Part shown: piece by piece, positions 25,745-35,700 of the stretch
Layout of the letters: each line of letters starts with the position of its first letter
Position numbering within the stretch: position 1 is the stretch's first letter
NCBI RefSeq assembly: GCF_018215265.2
Contig: NZ_CP136562.1
Coordinates: forward strand, 3,348,001-3,412,000
Direction: 5' to 3'
Source: Paenarthrobacter sp. GOM3
GTDB taxonomy: Bacteria > Actinomycetota > Actinomycetes > Actinomycetales > Micrococcaceae
DNA: 64,000 nucleotides
Position numbers and translations under genes: made by a program
Notes under the pieces: model-generated
The model's database searches: none
What the model saw: only the letters and a program-made list of their open reading frames with translations
Told to the model about the DNA's origin: nothing

Positions 25745-27187
25745 CTACCGGCGGCTGGCTACCGCCTTCCGACGACTGGCCACTGCCAAGAAGAGACCCA
25801 TCAGGAGCATGGCTCCCGCCCACAGAACGAAGGTTTCGTTCAGCCCCGTCTTAGCCAGGGCGCTGGAGCCCTCGACGGCGGTCGAAGCCGCGGTGGTTGT
25901 CGCGCCCGTCGATACACCAGCGGCTACAACGGTGCCGGCTTGGGTGCCAGCGGTCGTAGCACTCCCGGTGGCGATGAGACCCGCGGTGTTGATGCCCGTT
26001 GTCGGAGTGCTCGTATTGTTCTCGCCACCGTTATCAAGGCCACCACCGGTCGGCGGGGTCACAACCGGAGGCGTGACAACAGGAGGGTTCACGACCGGCG
26101 GGGTTACAACGGGCGGGGTTACAACGGGAGGAGTCACAACCGGAGGGGTGACCGTGCCTACCGAACCGCCCCCAACGCCCACCGAGGTGGAACCAGTGCT
26201 GATGGGAGCCGTAATGGGGATGATCAGCTGAGTGCCCGAACCGATGCCCCCAGAACCATTGGTGGTACCGCCGGTGGTCGTGCCCGGCACGGTCCCACCT
26301 GTAGTGCCCGTACGAGTGGCTGAAGAATCACCCAGCACACCAGCCGACGTCGAACCCAAACTCACGGGAGCCGTAATCGGAGCAACAACCTGAGTCCCCG
26401 AACCAACACCATCCGAACCACTCGTCGAAGCACCCGACGACGAACCACCAGGCGCAGTGACGGCCGGGGAACCGGACGCACCGGAAGTAGCGGTCGAGTC
26501 GCCTCCGACACCCACAGCAGTGGCTCCGATGTTAACAGGGACCGATATCGGAGCCACTACCTGAGCGCCGGATGCAAGACTCTCTCCCCCCGACGTTGTT
26601 GCCTGCGCTGGCGCTGAAGCCGCTGGCGCAGGAGTTGATGCCGCTGGTGCTGAGGTGGCGGTTGAGTCCCCCAGGACACCCGCCGACGTCGACCCCACCG
26701 TGACGGGAACCGTCACCGGAGCAACCACCTGGGTGCCGGACGCAATCGCGCCGGCCCCGCTGGTGCTTGCTGCCGGCGTCGGACTCGTTGCCGCTGCTGG
26801 AGCGGCAGGTGTAGCTGAGCTCGTCGCAGTGGAACCCCCCAGCAGACCCACTGACGACGAGCCCAGGTTTATGGGCACCGTGACCGGAGCGACCACTTGG
26901 GTCCCGGAACCGATGCTGTTGGAGCCGCTGGTGTTGGCGGCGGGTGTTGCGCCGGAACCTGCAGCATGTGCTGGCGTGGCAGTGTTGGCTGCTGAGTTTC
27001 CCAGCAGGCCCAGCGAGGTGACGCCGAGATTGATTGGTGCTGTTACAGGCGCTGCCACCTGCGTTCCGGAGAGGACTCCGTCTTTGCCGCTGGTGGTGTC
27101 CGCGGCGTTTGCCGCGGTAGCGCTGAGGACGATCATGCCCCCGGCAAAGCATGTGCCGATGAGGCACTTGCGTATGGTCGTGTTCAT
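25745..27187 (-). CDS. Chaplin-like six-repeat surface protein with LAxTG sorting signal
   Basis: A 480-residue secreted protein, start ATG preceded by AGGAGAAG. Signal peptide 1-29 (ending TAANAAD). Six repeats of about 31 residues (near 36, 91, 145, 203, 260 and 314) follow the pattern SGTQVVAPVTVPINLGSSS then VGLLGGSTAT, joined by Ala/Thr/Ser linkers. The pattern resembles the chaplin core (SG..VQVPVHVPVNVCGN..VIG), but has no cysteine. A proline-valine stalk (348-379) leads to a low-complexity Thr/Ala region, LAKTG (444-448), a membrane segment and a basic tail: a class E-type sortase signal like that of long chaplins of Streptomyces. Covalent wall attachment and surface activity are inferred. 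Confidence 0.75.
   Translation of the reverse strand: MNTTIRKCLIGTCFAGGMIVLSATAANAADTTSGKDGVLSGTQVAAPVTAPINLGVTSLGLLGNSAANTATPAHAAGSGATPAANTSGSNSIGSGTQVVAPVTVPINLGSSSVGLLGGSTATSSATPAAPAAATSPTPAASTSGAGAIASGTQVVAPVTVPVTVGSTSAGVLGDSTATSAPAASTPAPAASAPAQATTSGGESLASGAQVVAPISVPVNIGATAVGVGGDSTATSGASGSPAVTAPGGSSSGASTSGSDGVGSGTQVVAPITAPVSLGSTSAGVLGDSSATRTGTTGGTVPGTTTGGTTNGSGGIGSGTQLIIPITAPISTGSTSVGVGGGSVGTVTPPVVTPPVVTPPVVTPPVVNPPVVTPPVVTPPTGGGLDNGGENNTSTPTTGINTAGLIATGSATTAGTQAGTVVAAGVSTGATTTAASTAVEGSSALAKTGLNETFVLWAGAMLLMGLFLAVASRRKAVASRR
26051..26146 (-). repeat. 15-bp tandem repeat encoding a PPVVT stalk
   Basis: About six and a half copies of a 15-base unit (GGNGGGGTYACAACC on the plus strand), each coding PPVVT; one copy reads PPVVN. 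The copies differ mainly at wobble positions. It is a coding repeat likely to vary in length between strains. Confidence 0.8.
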
Positions 27188-27286
27188 TGTGATCTTCTCC
27201 TGAAGGTCTTGTTCCCAGAGACGTCCGTTGATGGAACGTCCGAATGGCCGTTTGCCGCGTAAGTTTGTGCGGCCTGGTCAGGGAAA

Positions 27287-28372
27287 CTAGTCAGGAGAGG
27301 AGCCGGGGTCAAAACAAACCGGCTCCGGATGCTGCTCATCGCCGTCGGTAGAAAGACCAGGTAGAGCGTCAACGGGGACAATCATGGCCTCGTGCAAGAA
27401 AGCAGCGGCGGGGCTTGGTGGGCCATTTTGGGAGCTATTGGATCCGGCCCCAGCCACCCCGGCGGGTACCGCTTCGAGGGCAAGACGCGGGTCAGCGGGT
27501 GGATCTGGAAGCACCGCCGACGGCTGGACTTTAGTGACCGGGATGCTGCCCCGTGAACTGAGTACGTGGGATATCGACAGCACCGGCGGCACGCCAGTGG
27601 TGCTCAAAACAGATGCACGAACACGCTGACCAGTGGAAGTTGAAGCCTGGGGTCCGGCCGCCTGACTTGCCGCAACTGGTACCGCCGGAATGCCGACGGC
27701 GGAGCCTGGGATAGTGCCCGAGCCGGGCGTCACGGTTCCCGCCACTGAACCATCGCCGCTCAGCAGTGGAGGCAGGGTTGGTGCCATGGGCGGAATAGCG
27801 GGTCCGGCGGGCGGGGAAACACTGTCCACGGCGTCGACGATCGGTTGCAGTATGGGAGTGGTTACTTCGGTTACAGGTTCCAGCGCAACCGGCCTCAGAA
27901 CGTCGGTTACAGGTGGAACGAGCGTCTCAGCTGCTTCGTCAACACTTCCCGTGATCGGCACAACCACAGCGTTCACGATGCCGCCAGTTGTGTCACCGGG
28001 GACAAGCTGATTGGCCACCGGGATCGTCCCGATGATTTCATCCGCTGAGGACCCAGCCTGCTGCACGATAGGCGTCACTGCAGGAACATGAACAGAAATG
28101 GGTTCCGCCGGAATCACCTTTTTGACGGCAGCGGGCAAAGGCACACTCGGCACCGGAACGCTGATGGTTGGCGCGGTAGCGTTTTTCGCGGTGGCGGTTA
28201 CTGACGAGACCGTTGAGCTGACTTCGCCAAGAAGTGAATGGCTGACTTGTTGGCCTGAGTCGGCACTTGCCGAGGCTGCAGAAAGGGCCATCCAGATTGC
28301 CATACCCGCTCCAGCGACCATGACAGAGCGGAGAATGCTGGTAGCACGCGGAAAAACGCGTGAACCCTTCAT
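27287..28372 (-). CDS. Secreted Pro/Val/Ser-rich protein of unknown function
   Basis: A 361-residue protein starting MKGSRVFPRA after a GGGGGTG ribosome site, with a signal peptide to about residue 38 (AASASAD). The mature part is low in charge and rich in P, V, T and S, with loosely repeated stretches such as ISVPVPSVPLPAAVKKVIPA and ISVHVPAVTPIVQQAG. Later there is a segment LSTTGVPPVLSISHVLSSRG. No sorting signal or C-terminal membrane helix is visible. It lies 99 bases upstream of the chaplin-like gene on the same strand and may be co-expressed with it, suggesting a second hull or surface component. No family recognised. Confidence 0.65.
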   Translation of the reverse strand: MKGSRVFPRATSILRSVMVAGAGMAIWMALSAASASADSGQQVSHSLLGEVSSTVSSVTATAKNATAPTISVPVPSVPLPAAVKKVIPAEPISVHVPAVTPIVQQAGSSADEIIGTIPVANQLVPGDTTGGIVNAVVVPITGSVDEAAETLVPPVTDVLRPVALEPVTEVTTPILQPIVDAVDSVSPPAGPAIPPMAPTLPPLLSGDGSVAGTVTPGSGTIPGSAVGIPAVPVAASQAAGPQASTSTGQRVRASVLSTTGVPPVLSISHVLSSRGSIPVTKVQPSAVLPDPPADPRLALEAVPAGVAGAGSNSSQNGPPSPAAAFLHEAMIVPVDALPGLSTDGDEQHPEPVCFDPGSSPD

Positions 28373-28596
28373 CTCGACACCCCCAGGTAGTCGCGAACCA
28401 ACGGTCGCCTTCATCCTAGGACGGACCCAACCAATTAGTCCATGGCTGGGAGTAAAGAAAATCGTAGTCATACGACGGCGGGACTCGCACATGCTCGCTG
28501 CCCCATCGACGTGCGATCCCAAAATAGGTGAACTCTTTACCTAATTCGACAAATCTATTGTTTAAGCCTATTTCCGGCCTGTACCGTGAGCGCCAT

Positions 28597-28611
28597 CGTA
28601 AGCAACTTACG
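28597..28611. promoter_or_regulatory. Inverted repeat before the choice-of-anchor-P gene
   Basis: CGTAAGCAACTTACG is a perfect 6-bp inverted repeat with a three-base centre, 33 bases before the start codon. It could be an operator or a short leader hairpin. TGTAAG follows eight bases later. Confidence 0.4.
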
Positions 28612-28644
28612 AGGTCGTGTAAGACATTCTGGGGAGATAACTAC

Positions 28645-29907
28645 ATGAAGCGTTCGCATGTTGCATTAATGGGGGCACTAGCACTCACACTAGCCGGACC
28701 GGTCTCACCGGCTCTTGCTGCCACTACACCAGCGCAAGTAACTACCGGTTTTTCCGGAACGGCGTATGGTTCCTACATTTTCAATGCCGACAAGACTCTG
28801 ACGTCTGGCCCAACGGCGAGTTCAAGCATCAGTTGCACCGGTGCCACCGGAAAAACGTCATCAAACACGGCAGCGGCACTCACCGTCCCCGCCGTCGGAA
28901 ATGTCGGCTCGGCGTCAACCACTGTGAAAAGCCTGCTAACAGCCACAGGCAAGCGGATCGAAAGCAAATCAACGATTAACGGAACCAATCTGTTGGGTGG
29001 GCTGATCACCGCTGGTGCCATCACGTCGGAGAGTTCGGCGGACAAGAATACAGCCGGCGCCTTTGCCGGAACGAACAAGACCACCATCGCTGATTTGAAG
29101 GTTTTGGGTGTCGCGGTGGGGGCCAATCCCGGCGCTAACACGGTGCTCGACCTCACGGTGCCGTTAGTGGGTTCGGTTGGCAAGATCACTTTGAACGGGC
29201 AGGAAAAGAAGTTGGTTACCGGGGGCTATCAGGTATCGACCACGGCGCTCCGTGTCGAAGTCCTGAAGACCGGGCTGCCGGGGCTCAAGGTCGGAACCGA
29301 TATTCGTCTGGGTGTCAGCACAGCCAACCTTACGGCCCCGCAGTCGGGCTATCTCCTGGGCACGGGTTTTGGCAGCAGGGCAATTCTGGCTTCAGGACTG
29401 CTCAACTCCGGGCCTACAGCCGTTGCTTACCTGTGGTGTGGGGGCGGGACAACGACCGCAAACGTGGCCGGAACCACCATCCCCGGCCTGGCAACCACAG
29501 GAGCATCCTCGACGACGGCGAGCGGCGTCCTGAGTCCGCAACCGAAGAGCACGGTCATTAACTCCCTCGCCGGACTCAATGTGCTGAACGGGCTGATCCG
29601 GGCAGATGCAATCAAGGCTGAGACGAGCGCAACCCTAGCGCCCGGTGCCACGACGGCCACCTTGACGGATACATCCGCCTTCACCAACCTCAGGATTACT
29701 GGGCTCCCGGCCATCAATGCTTCGGTCGCACCGAACACAGTGGTGCAAGTGGCGGGCCTCGGCCAGGTCACCCTGCACAAGGTCAGCAAATCATCGACTG
29801 CCATCATTGTCACGATGATCGATGTGGTCCTTAGCCAGCCAATTGGCGCATTGCCCACAGGATCGAGAATCCAGATCGGCTACTCCAGCACGGGCGTTGG
29901 ACTTTAG
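28645..29907 (+). CDS. Secreted choice-of-anchor-P-like protein, internally duplicated
   Basis: A 420-residue protein with signal peptide 1-27 (SPALAAT). The start follows GGGGAG at spacing eight. It resembles choice-of-anchor P family proteins. The mature part consists of two halves with the same plan: GTAYGSYIFN / GTGFGSRAIL openings, one Cys each (SISCTG, LWCGGG), a block NLLGGLITAGAITSES / NVLNGLIRADAIKAET, and beta-rich ends. The two cysteines occupy matching places and might form a bond. No sorting signal is visible. It is divergent from the secreted protein and chaplin-like genes, and all three are plausible cell-surface components. Confidence 0.7.
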   Translation: MKRSHVALMGALALTLAGPVSPALAATTPAQVTTGFSGTAYGSYIFNADKTLTSGPTASSSISCTGATGKTSSNTAAALTVPAVGNVGSASTTVKSLLTATGKRIESKSTINGTNLLGGLITAGAITSESSADKNTAGAFAGTNKTTIADLKVLGVAVGANPGANTVLDLTVPLVGSVGKITLNGQEKKLVTGGYQVSTTALRVEVLKTGLPGLKVGTDIRLGVSTANLTAPQSGYLLGTGFGSRAILASGLLNSGPTAVAYLWCGGGTTTANVAGTTIPGLATTGASSTTASGVLSPQPKSTVINSLAGLNVLNGLIRADAIKAETSATLAPGATTATLTDTSAFTNLRITGLPAINASVAPNTVVQVAGLGQVTLHKVSKSSTAIIVTMIDVVLSQPIGALPTGSRIQIGYSSTGVGL

Positions 29908-29951
29908 GGCCCGCACCTAGACCGAGCGCCCTCACCACTGGGCCTAAACAC

Positions 29952-29989
29952 CGAACGGTCCGTCACCACGTAGGGTGACGGACCGTTCG
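29952..29989. terminator. Bidirectional terminator
   Basis: CGAACGGTCCGTCACC (29952-29967) pairs perfectly with GGTGACGGACCGTTCG (29974-29989) around a six-base loop. It lies between the convergent choice-of-anchor-P and MBL genes. Confidence 0.8.
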
Positions 29990-30019
29990 TCTGTTTCGGG
30001 GCTGCGTTCGACGGCGGGC

Positions 30020-30910
30020 TCAGGAAGGATACGAACCAGTTTTTCCTGGACCGAAGTCGGGGGTGCCCAACGATGCCCGTCCCGAAGAGTTGGTTTCCTG
30101 CAACCGCTTGATGAACCAGCGGGATTGTTCGGGACCATATGGCAGGACAGGAATGGCTTTGGTTGCGTCGGAGGGCATGTCACGAATCGACTGCGTGGCC
30201 TGCCGCACGGCGGTGCTCATGGTGTTTGCCATGGTCTTCACGAACTGATCGCTCGCAGGCTCGCCGTGGCCCGGAACGAGGTGCTCGTAGCGGTGGCGTA
30301 GGGCCGAGATGTGCCGCAGGGCGTCGGCCCATTCTTCCGGGTATGAATCTTCGAAGGAGGGGTGCGCACCATGTTCCACAAGGTCGCCGACATACAATGT
30401 CGAGCTGGTCCCTACCAGCAGATCGCCATCCGTGTGGGCCCTGCCCAGGTAGAACAGCGTCGCGGTGATTCCGCCGAGGTCAACCAGCACGGGTTGGTCG
30501 TAAACAAGTGCGTTGGGTACCACGATTTCTACGGCGTCACCCTCCCCGGCTGCCATCTCAGGTTCATTGGTAGCGACGAAGCGGCGCTGGTTATCAGCGT
30601 CTTTTTCAATAGCCGCCGCACAGTTTGCGTGGGCCCAAAACTCCGTGACCCCGTCGTCCGCAAAAACTGCGTTCCCAAAGAAGTGGTCGTAGTGGGCGTG
30701 GGTATTCACCACCACCAGCGGCAGCTGGGTCTTTTCACGGACTGCATCGAGGATCTCGCGACCTTGGCGTGGGCCGCAGCCGGTGTCGATGACCATGGCG
30801 AGCTCGGAGCCCACCACGAGCCCGGTGTTGAGTAACGAACCCTCGGTTTTCAAGACGTAGTTGTCCGGTCCGAGTTCTAGCCAAGCTGACAATGCGTTCT
30901 CCGTATCCAA
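30020..30910 (-). CDS. MBL-fold metallo-hydrolase
   Basis: A 296-residue metallo-beta-lactamase-fold protein starting at TTG. The metal site is complete: THAHYDH (His71, His73, Asp75, His76), GRAHTDGD (His159), GDLVEHG (Asp176) and VPGHG (His215). It has no signal peptide. The family hydrolyses thioesters, lactones, beta-lactams or similar bonds; sequence alone does not give the substrate. It is followed on the same strand by no close partner and preceded at 95 bases by the pyruvyltransferase gene, which may be only coincidental. Confidence 0.85.
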   Translation of the reverse strand: MDTENALSAWLELGPDNYVLKTEGSLLNTGLVVGSELAMVIDTGCGPRQGREILDAVREKTQLPLVVVNTHAHYDHFFGNAVFADDGVTEFWAHANCAAAIEKDADNQRRFVATNEPEMAAGEGDAVEIVVPNALVYDQPVLVDLGGITATLFYLGRAHTDGDLLVGTSSTLYVGDLVEHGAHPSFEDSYPEEWADALRHISALRHRYEHLVPGHGEPASDQFVKTMANTMSTAVRQATQSIRDMPSDATKAIPVLPYGPEQSRWFIKRLQETNSSGRASLGTPDFGPGKTGSYPS

Positions 30911-31005
30911 TGCAATCCGGCGATGTTCAGGCCTCTACTCTACCCACGGAAACCGGGGGAAAGCTGGAAGACGGGCGGATAGCTGCACTCGAAGGGTGGT
31001 TCCCC

Positions 31006-32559
31006 TCAGGATCGGAGAAGGCGCAGACGCCGGGCCAGCCGAACCACCTTGGAGGACTCCAACGCTTCGAGCTGTTGCTCGAGCTGACTTACCTCAGTCT
31101 CGACAGCAGTCACCGCGCCCGACATTGCCTCCAGCGCGACGCGTAACCTCTCGCGCTCGGCTTCCGCTGCGGCCAGGGTTGCCGTGGTGTCCTCCAGAGC
31201 GTGCTCCAGCCGGTAGAGCTCCACGGACTGGTGCCCGATATGAGCCTCGTTGTTGGCCGTAAGCTTCGCTGCTTCAGGGTGTTCACCAGAGTGAAGCTCC
31301 GGAAAAATCGGTTCGGGGATTTCAAGAATCGGAGCGCCCGGGGTCGCTCCCTTCACGGTTTCGACGACGGTGTCCCACCAAGCGCTTTGAAAGTCGGCTT
31401 GTGATGGGCTAATGGTGTTCAGGTAATCCCGGATGTCATCGCGGCGACCCCACAGTTCGTCCACGAAATCATTGAATTCAGGAGTGACTACGTGCCGGAG
31501 TGAGCGCATCGTGTGGCCGAGACCCCAGTTCGCCAAGGCGCCGCCAAGACGAACCTCTCCGTAGTAGTCCACGGCCAGGGCGAGGCAGGGCACGCCCGCT
31601 CCGAGGGCGAAAACAATTGGGTGGTACCGGCTGGCGACCACGAACTCAGCCTGTGTTGTCAGGGTGGCAGCTTCCTCGGCAGAGAACTGTCCACAGACGG
31701 TGACGTTCTTGGCCCGCATCCTGCGCTGGATGTCCGCGTGCATTTCGATGTCGATGTCGCGGTTTCCCGGACGGGACATGTGCGGAATCATGACGACATC
31801 AAGGCTGCCCGGTCCTGCAATCCTGTCCAGAATGTCGGCAACCCGCTGGTTGAAATCGTTTCTGTCCATGGCGCCGGTCCCTGGCGCGAAGCTGGCGACC
31901 AGATAGGGACGTCCAGGCTTCGGCTGGTACGACGGTTCCGCCGATAGGTAGCCCGCGCCCTCGGGGCTCGCTTTGAGGAAGCTTGCATCGTCCAAGGTCA
32001 AGCCGGTCTGGAGGCCGGCTTCATTCAGCATTTCCAGCGACGTGCTCTCACGCACGCTTGCCAGCGCGGCCGACCGGAAGAGTTCAATAGCCGTGTCATA
32101 GTCCGGACCGGTGAGGACAGGGCCGACTGTTTGCCCGGAGATGACGAGAGGCTTTCCCAACGACTCTGCTATAGCGCCGAGTGCAGCACGCTCATAGAGC
32201 AACCAACCGAAGGGGGAATTCATGTTGCCGCCGCCGGCAATGACCACGCCGTCGGACTCGCCAACGGTCTTGATGAGCGCATGCACTTGGTCGTCTGCCG
32301 GTAGAGCGTCCACATCCCCGTCCAAAACGGCGCGGATTTCTTTCAAATACGTCTCGCGGCGATGGGGTGGCCATGGGAATTCGAGCGTCTTGACTGCTGC
32401 CGTGCCGTAGAGGCGGGCGCTCTGTTCAGGGTTGCGGGAGAGCAGGACGATGTCCGAAACTCCCCGGGCCTGCAGTTCATCCACCACCGCGTGGGCCATC
32501 GCCTCATCGCCCACGTGGTAGACGGATTGGCCGATATCTCCCAGAACTACAACTCGCAC
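31006..32559 (-). CDS. Polysaccharide pyruvyltransferase-family protein with C-terminal coiled coil
   Basis: A 517-residue cytosolic protein starting at GTG. Residues 1 to about 400 match the polysaccharide pyruvyltransferase family (CsaB/WcaK-like): N-terminal Rossmann-like start VVVLGDIGQ, GGGNMNSPFG, GQTVGPV, ASVREST, and VASRYHPIVFALGAGVP containing the family's Arg-His pair. These enzymes put ketal pyruvate from PEP on sugars of wall or exopolysaccharides. After about residue 425 a heptad-rich coiled coil and a basic end (LARRLRLLRS) extend it well beyond CsaB length. The SLH-like protein gene lies directly upstream on the same strand, with a terminator between. The link to wall anchoring is inference. 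Confidence 0.82.
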   Translation of the reverse strand: MRVVVLGDIGQSVYHVGDEAMAHAVVDELQARGVSDIVLLSRNPEQSARLYGTAAVKTLEFPWPPHRRETYLKEIRAVLDGDVDALPADDQVHALIKTVGESDGVVIAGGGNMNSPFGWLLYERAALGAIAESLGKPLVISGQTVGPVLTGPDYDTAIELFRSAALASVRESTSLEMLNEAGLQTGLTLDDASFLKASPEGAGYLSAEPSYQPKPGRPYLVASFAPGTGAMDRNDFNQRVADILDRIAGPGSLDVVMIPHMSRPGNRDIDIEMHADIQRRMRAKNVTVCGQFSAEEAATLTTQAEFVVASRYHPIVFALGAGVPCLALAVDYYGEVRLGGALANWGLGHTMRSLRHVVTPEFNDFVDELWGRRDDIRDYLNTISPSQADFQSAWWDTVVETVKGATPGAPILEIPEPIFPELHSGEHPEAAKLTANNEAHIGHQSVELYRLEHALEDTTATLAAAEAERERLRVALEAMSGAVTAVETEVSQLEQQLEALESSKVVRLARRLRLLRS

Positions 32560-32643
32560 GATTCCCCGGTGTTAGATCACAAAAAACATATTCCAGCCTA
32601 CCGGGTCAGCCCACGGTCAGCAGACACGCACCAGCCAACAAAA

Positions 32644-32680
32644 GAAGGCATGACCCCGCAACTGGCGAGGTCATGCCTTC
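32644..32680 (-). terminator. Terminator of the SLH-like protein gene
   Basis: GAAGGCATGACC (32644-32655) pairs perfectly with GGTCATGCCTTC (32669-32680). It follows the stop of the upstream minus-strand gene by about 30 bases and is followed by TTCTTTTGTT on that strand. Confidence 0.8.
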
Positions 32681-32711
32681 TCAGGGTGCTGAAACTACCA
32701 GCGAATAACCA

Positions 32712-35700
32712 TTAGGGCGTCTTGGAAAGGAAGTTCTGCACGTTCTGCAGAATCGGCGCTCTTGTGTCGTACTCGAGGTAGTTGATATCCATGAGAACCA
32801 CCACTCGGCCTCGCTTGGACTTCATATCCGCCTCTGACCAGACGCCGCCCACAACAGTGCTATCGCTCCGGGCGAAGACGTTCCGTGCATCGACTCCCCC
32901 AAGCCCGCTGATTGCTCCCGGAGCAAGAGGTTCAAAAGCAGACAAAACATTCGGGGCCTTTGAGATCTGGTTGGTTGCTGCCGGGTTGAACGTGTACGGA
33001 CCATCAACGTCCCCTTGCCTACCCACTACAACATCCTGATCGATGAGAACCTGTCGCAGAACTCGTTGCACAGTGTCGTTCACGGCCTCGCAACAAGGCC
33101 GTTCACCCGTAAGGTAAGCCGCGCCGCCGTCGATAATATAGCCGGCAACCTGCTGTTCCTCAGCCGCAGTCCATCCGTTGTATGACGGGTTCCAGATGGA
33201 TTTGTAGGTGCCCAGATCTGCGGGAAGCGTCTCGGACACTACAACGTCCGCTCCGGCAGCCCGGAGGGTTTGGGCGACGTTGGCCACCCCATAGCCTTCG
33301 TCAGTAGAGCCGTACACAAGGACCTTGTTGCCGCGCACGGGCTTAGGGTTCACCACCAGGGACAAGGCCGCAGCAGCAGATATGCCCCGACTGTCGGTCA
33401 CGTTGATCGTCATGGCCGTTGTGCCTGCAGCCGACGGAGTTCCGGTGACGACGCCGGTTACGCCGTTCAACGAAAGTCCCGCGGGCAGGCTTCCCTTGGA
33501 TATCTTCCACGCGTACGGTGCTACGCCTCCAATGGCTCCAAGGCCAATCTTGTACTGCTTGCCGACGACAGCTCCCGGCAGGCTCGTGGTAAGAATCTTC
33601 AGCGGCTCAATCTTTGGAGCTACTTCGGGCTCAGGAGCGCCAGGCGGCTGCGGCTTCGCGGACCACGTTGCGATGGTCTTCTCAAATATGGAGCCTGAGT
33701 ACACCGTCAATTTCGCCGGTGAATCCTCCCAGAAGCAGAACGCACAAGCACCCAGTTCAACACCGGCTGAAGCTTTGAGCTCAGCCATGGGGTCCTCGGT
33801 GGGGTGGAAGCCGGCCTCCAGGGAAGCTTCGATCTTGCCTGTGATTCCTACGATGTCCATCCATGTGATGCGGGTATCCAAGGCGCCCGTCAGGGTCGCA
33901 TCGATGCCTGAATCACTGGAGAGCGCAAGAGGTTCATGTTCGGTGCTGCATGACGCTGAGCGGCTTTCCTGCTGGTCCCTCCACTGGTACGAGGTGCCAC
34001 ATTTCAGTACAACAGAAGCGCTGATATCCAACTTGCCGGTGACTTCGAACGTGATGCTCGGCTGCGCGGCCATGACAATCGCGCCTGCACCTGAGGGGAC
34101 GGTTACCTTCACTTCAGGCACCGTCATGGTGCATTTGCCTTCGCCTGAAACTGCTGCACCCATGTTGACGGTTATTGATCCGTCGATGTTCGCCTGCATG
34201 AGGTGAAGACCAAACCAACCCCACTCCGCGTAGACAGACGGCTCCAGGTCGGGAGTAACGGACAATCCTTTCAGGTCTGCTGTGGCTCCGCGATCACATT
34301 CCATTTTCGGCTTGACCGCGCTCAAAGTTTCCTGAGGCGTAGCCAGAACCGGCGGTGCCTCAGCCTGCTGGACGGACGCGCCCGCTGTGGTGAAGTGAAC
34401 AGTTCCTTCGGAATAGGCCGAGGAAAGATTGCCGGGTGAGGTCTTGATTAGCTTGGTGCCGGCAGTCGTAACGCTCACGTCATCTGCAATAAGGACTGCT
34501 CCGGACTCTACGTTGGCCCAGGGGGCCAGCGTCAGGACCTGCCCCTTAGCCACAACGATGTCTGTCAGCTCGATTGATGTGATCTTCTTGGTGGCGGGGT
34601 CTCTTGTAATCGCAACGATGTTGTTGCCTGGTACGTGGATGGTGTCCTGCTTTGGAACTACGACTTCACATGGCTTTCCGACGCATTCCTCCGGAGCGGA
34701 CTGAGGTACGTCGAGGGTCAGCGTACGCGATACGGTCATGCCTGAGGAGTCCGTAGCCGTCACAGTGACTGGAGTGGGGCCTGTGACGGTGGGCAGCCCT
34801 GTGATAGCCCCATCAGGTGAGATGATGACTCCTTGCGGTAAGCCTTGTGCCTTCCACACCAGCTCTCCGAAACCTCCTGCCCCCTTAAGCTGGTCAAGGT
34901 ACTTGACCCCGGCAATGCCGTCCATCAGCTGTTCGTTCGTGATGGTCAACGGGCTCTTGAATTGCTGGAATCGATACATGAATGCTGCCATGGCATCCCG
35001 GTTCACCGACTGCAGTGCCCTATAGGTCCTGGTGCCGTTGGATTCAATCCAACCGGTGCTGATTCCCCAGTGGGAGAGCCATGTCATTTCCTTGTAGAAC
35101 TGCTGCGTCTTGGTGATGTCAGCAAAAGGCGTTGTTGCTGGTGCCGTGTAGTCCGGGCTACCGGCTAGCCGGTAGAGGAATGCTGCCATGGCATCCCGGT
35201 TGACTGGCAGGGTTGCACGGTACGTCTTGGTCCCGTTCGCTTCCGTCCAACCAGTACTGATGCCAGTTGATGCCAACCAGGCCATTTCCTTGTAAAACTG
35301 CTGTGAAGTGCTCACATCAGCAAATGGCGAGACCTTTGGCGGGACAAATCCGGGGCTTCCTGAAAGGCGGTACATGAATGCCGCCATCGCATCCCTATTA
35401 ACGGGCAAGAGGGCGCGGTATGTTTTGGTCCCGTTCGCTTCCGTCCAACCAGTACTGACCCTTGCAGAAGCCAACCAGGCCATTTCTTTATAGAACTGTT
35501 GCGACGTGGCGATGTCCGCGAACGGCGATTTTACCGGCGGCTTGAAATCCTGCGAAGTGTCTTGAATGACAGTTTCCGCCGGTTGGTCAGCTACAGTCGC
35601 CGGTGCCGTAACGGGCGGTGTTTGGTTTGTGGCTGGCGATGCTTGGGCCGGGACAAGGCCCGCCAACATGAGCACCGAAAGGGCAAGGCTCACCCCGGGA

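Noticed and set aside
26051..26146. Regular 15-base tandem repeats that resemble a small repeat array
   Set aside because: They are in frame and encode the PPVVT stalk; there are no spacers, so this is not a CRISPR array.
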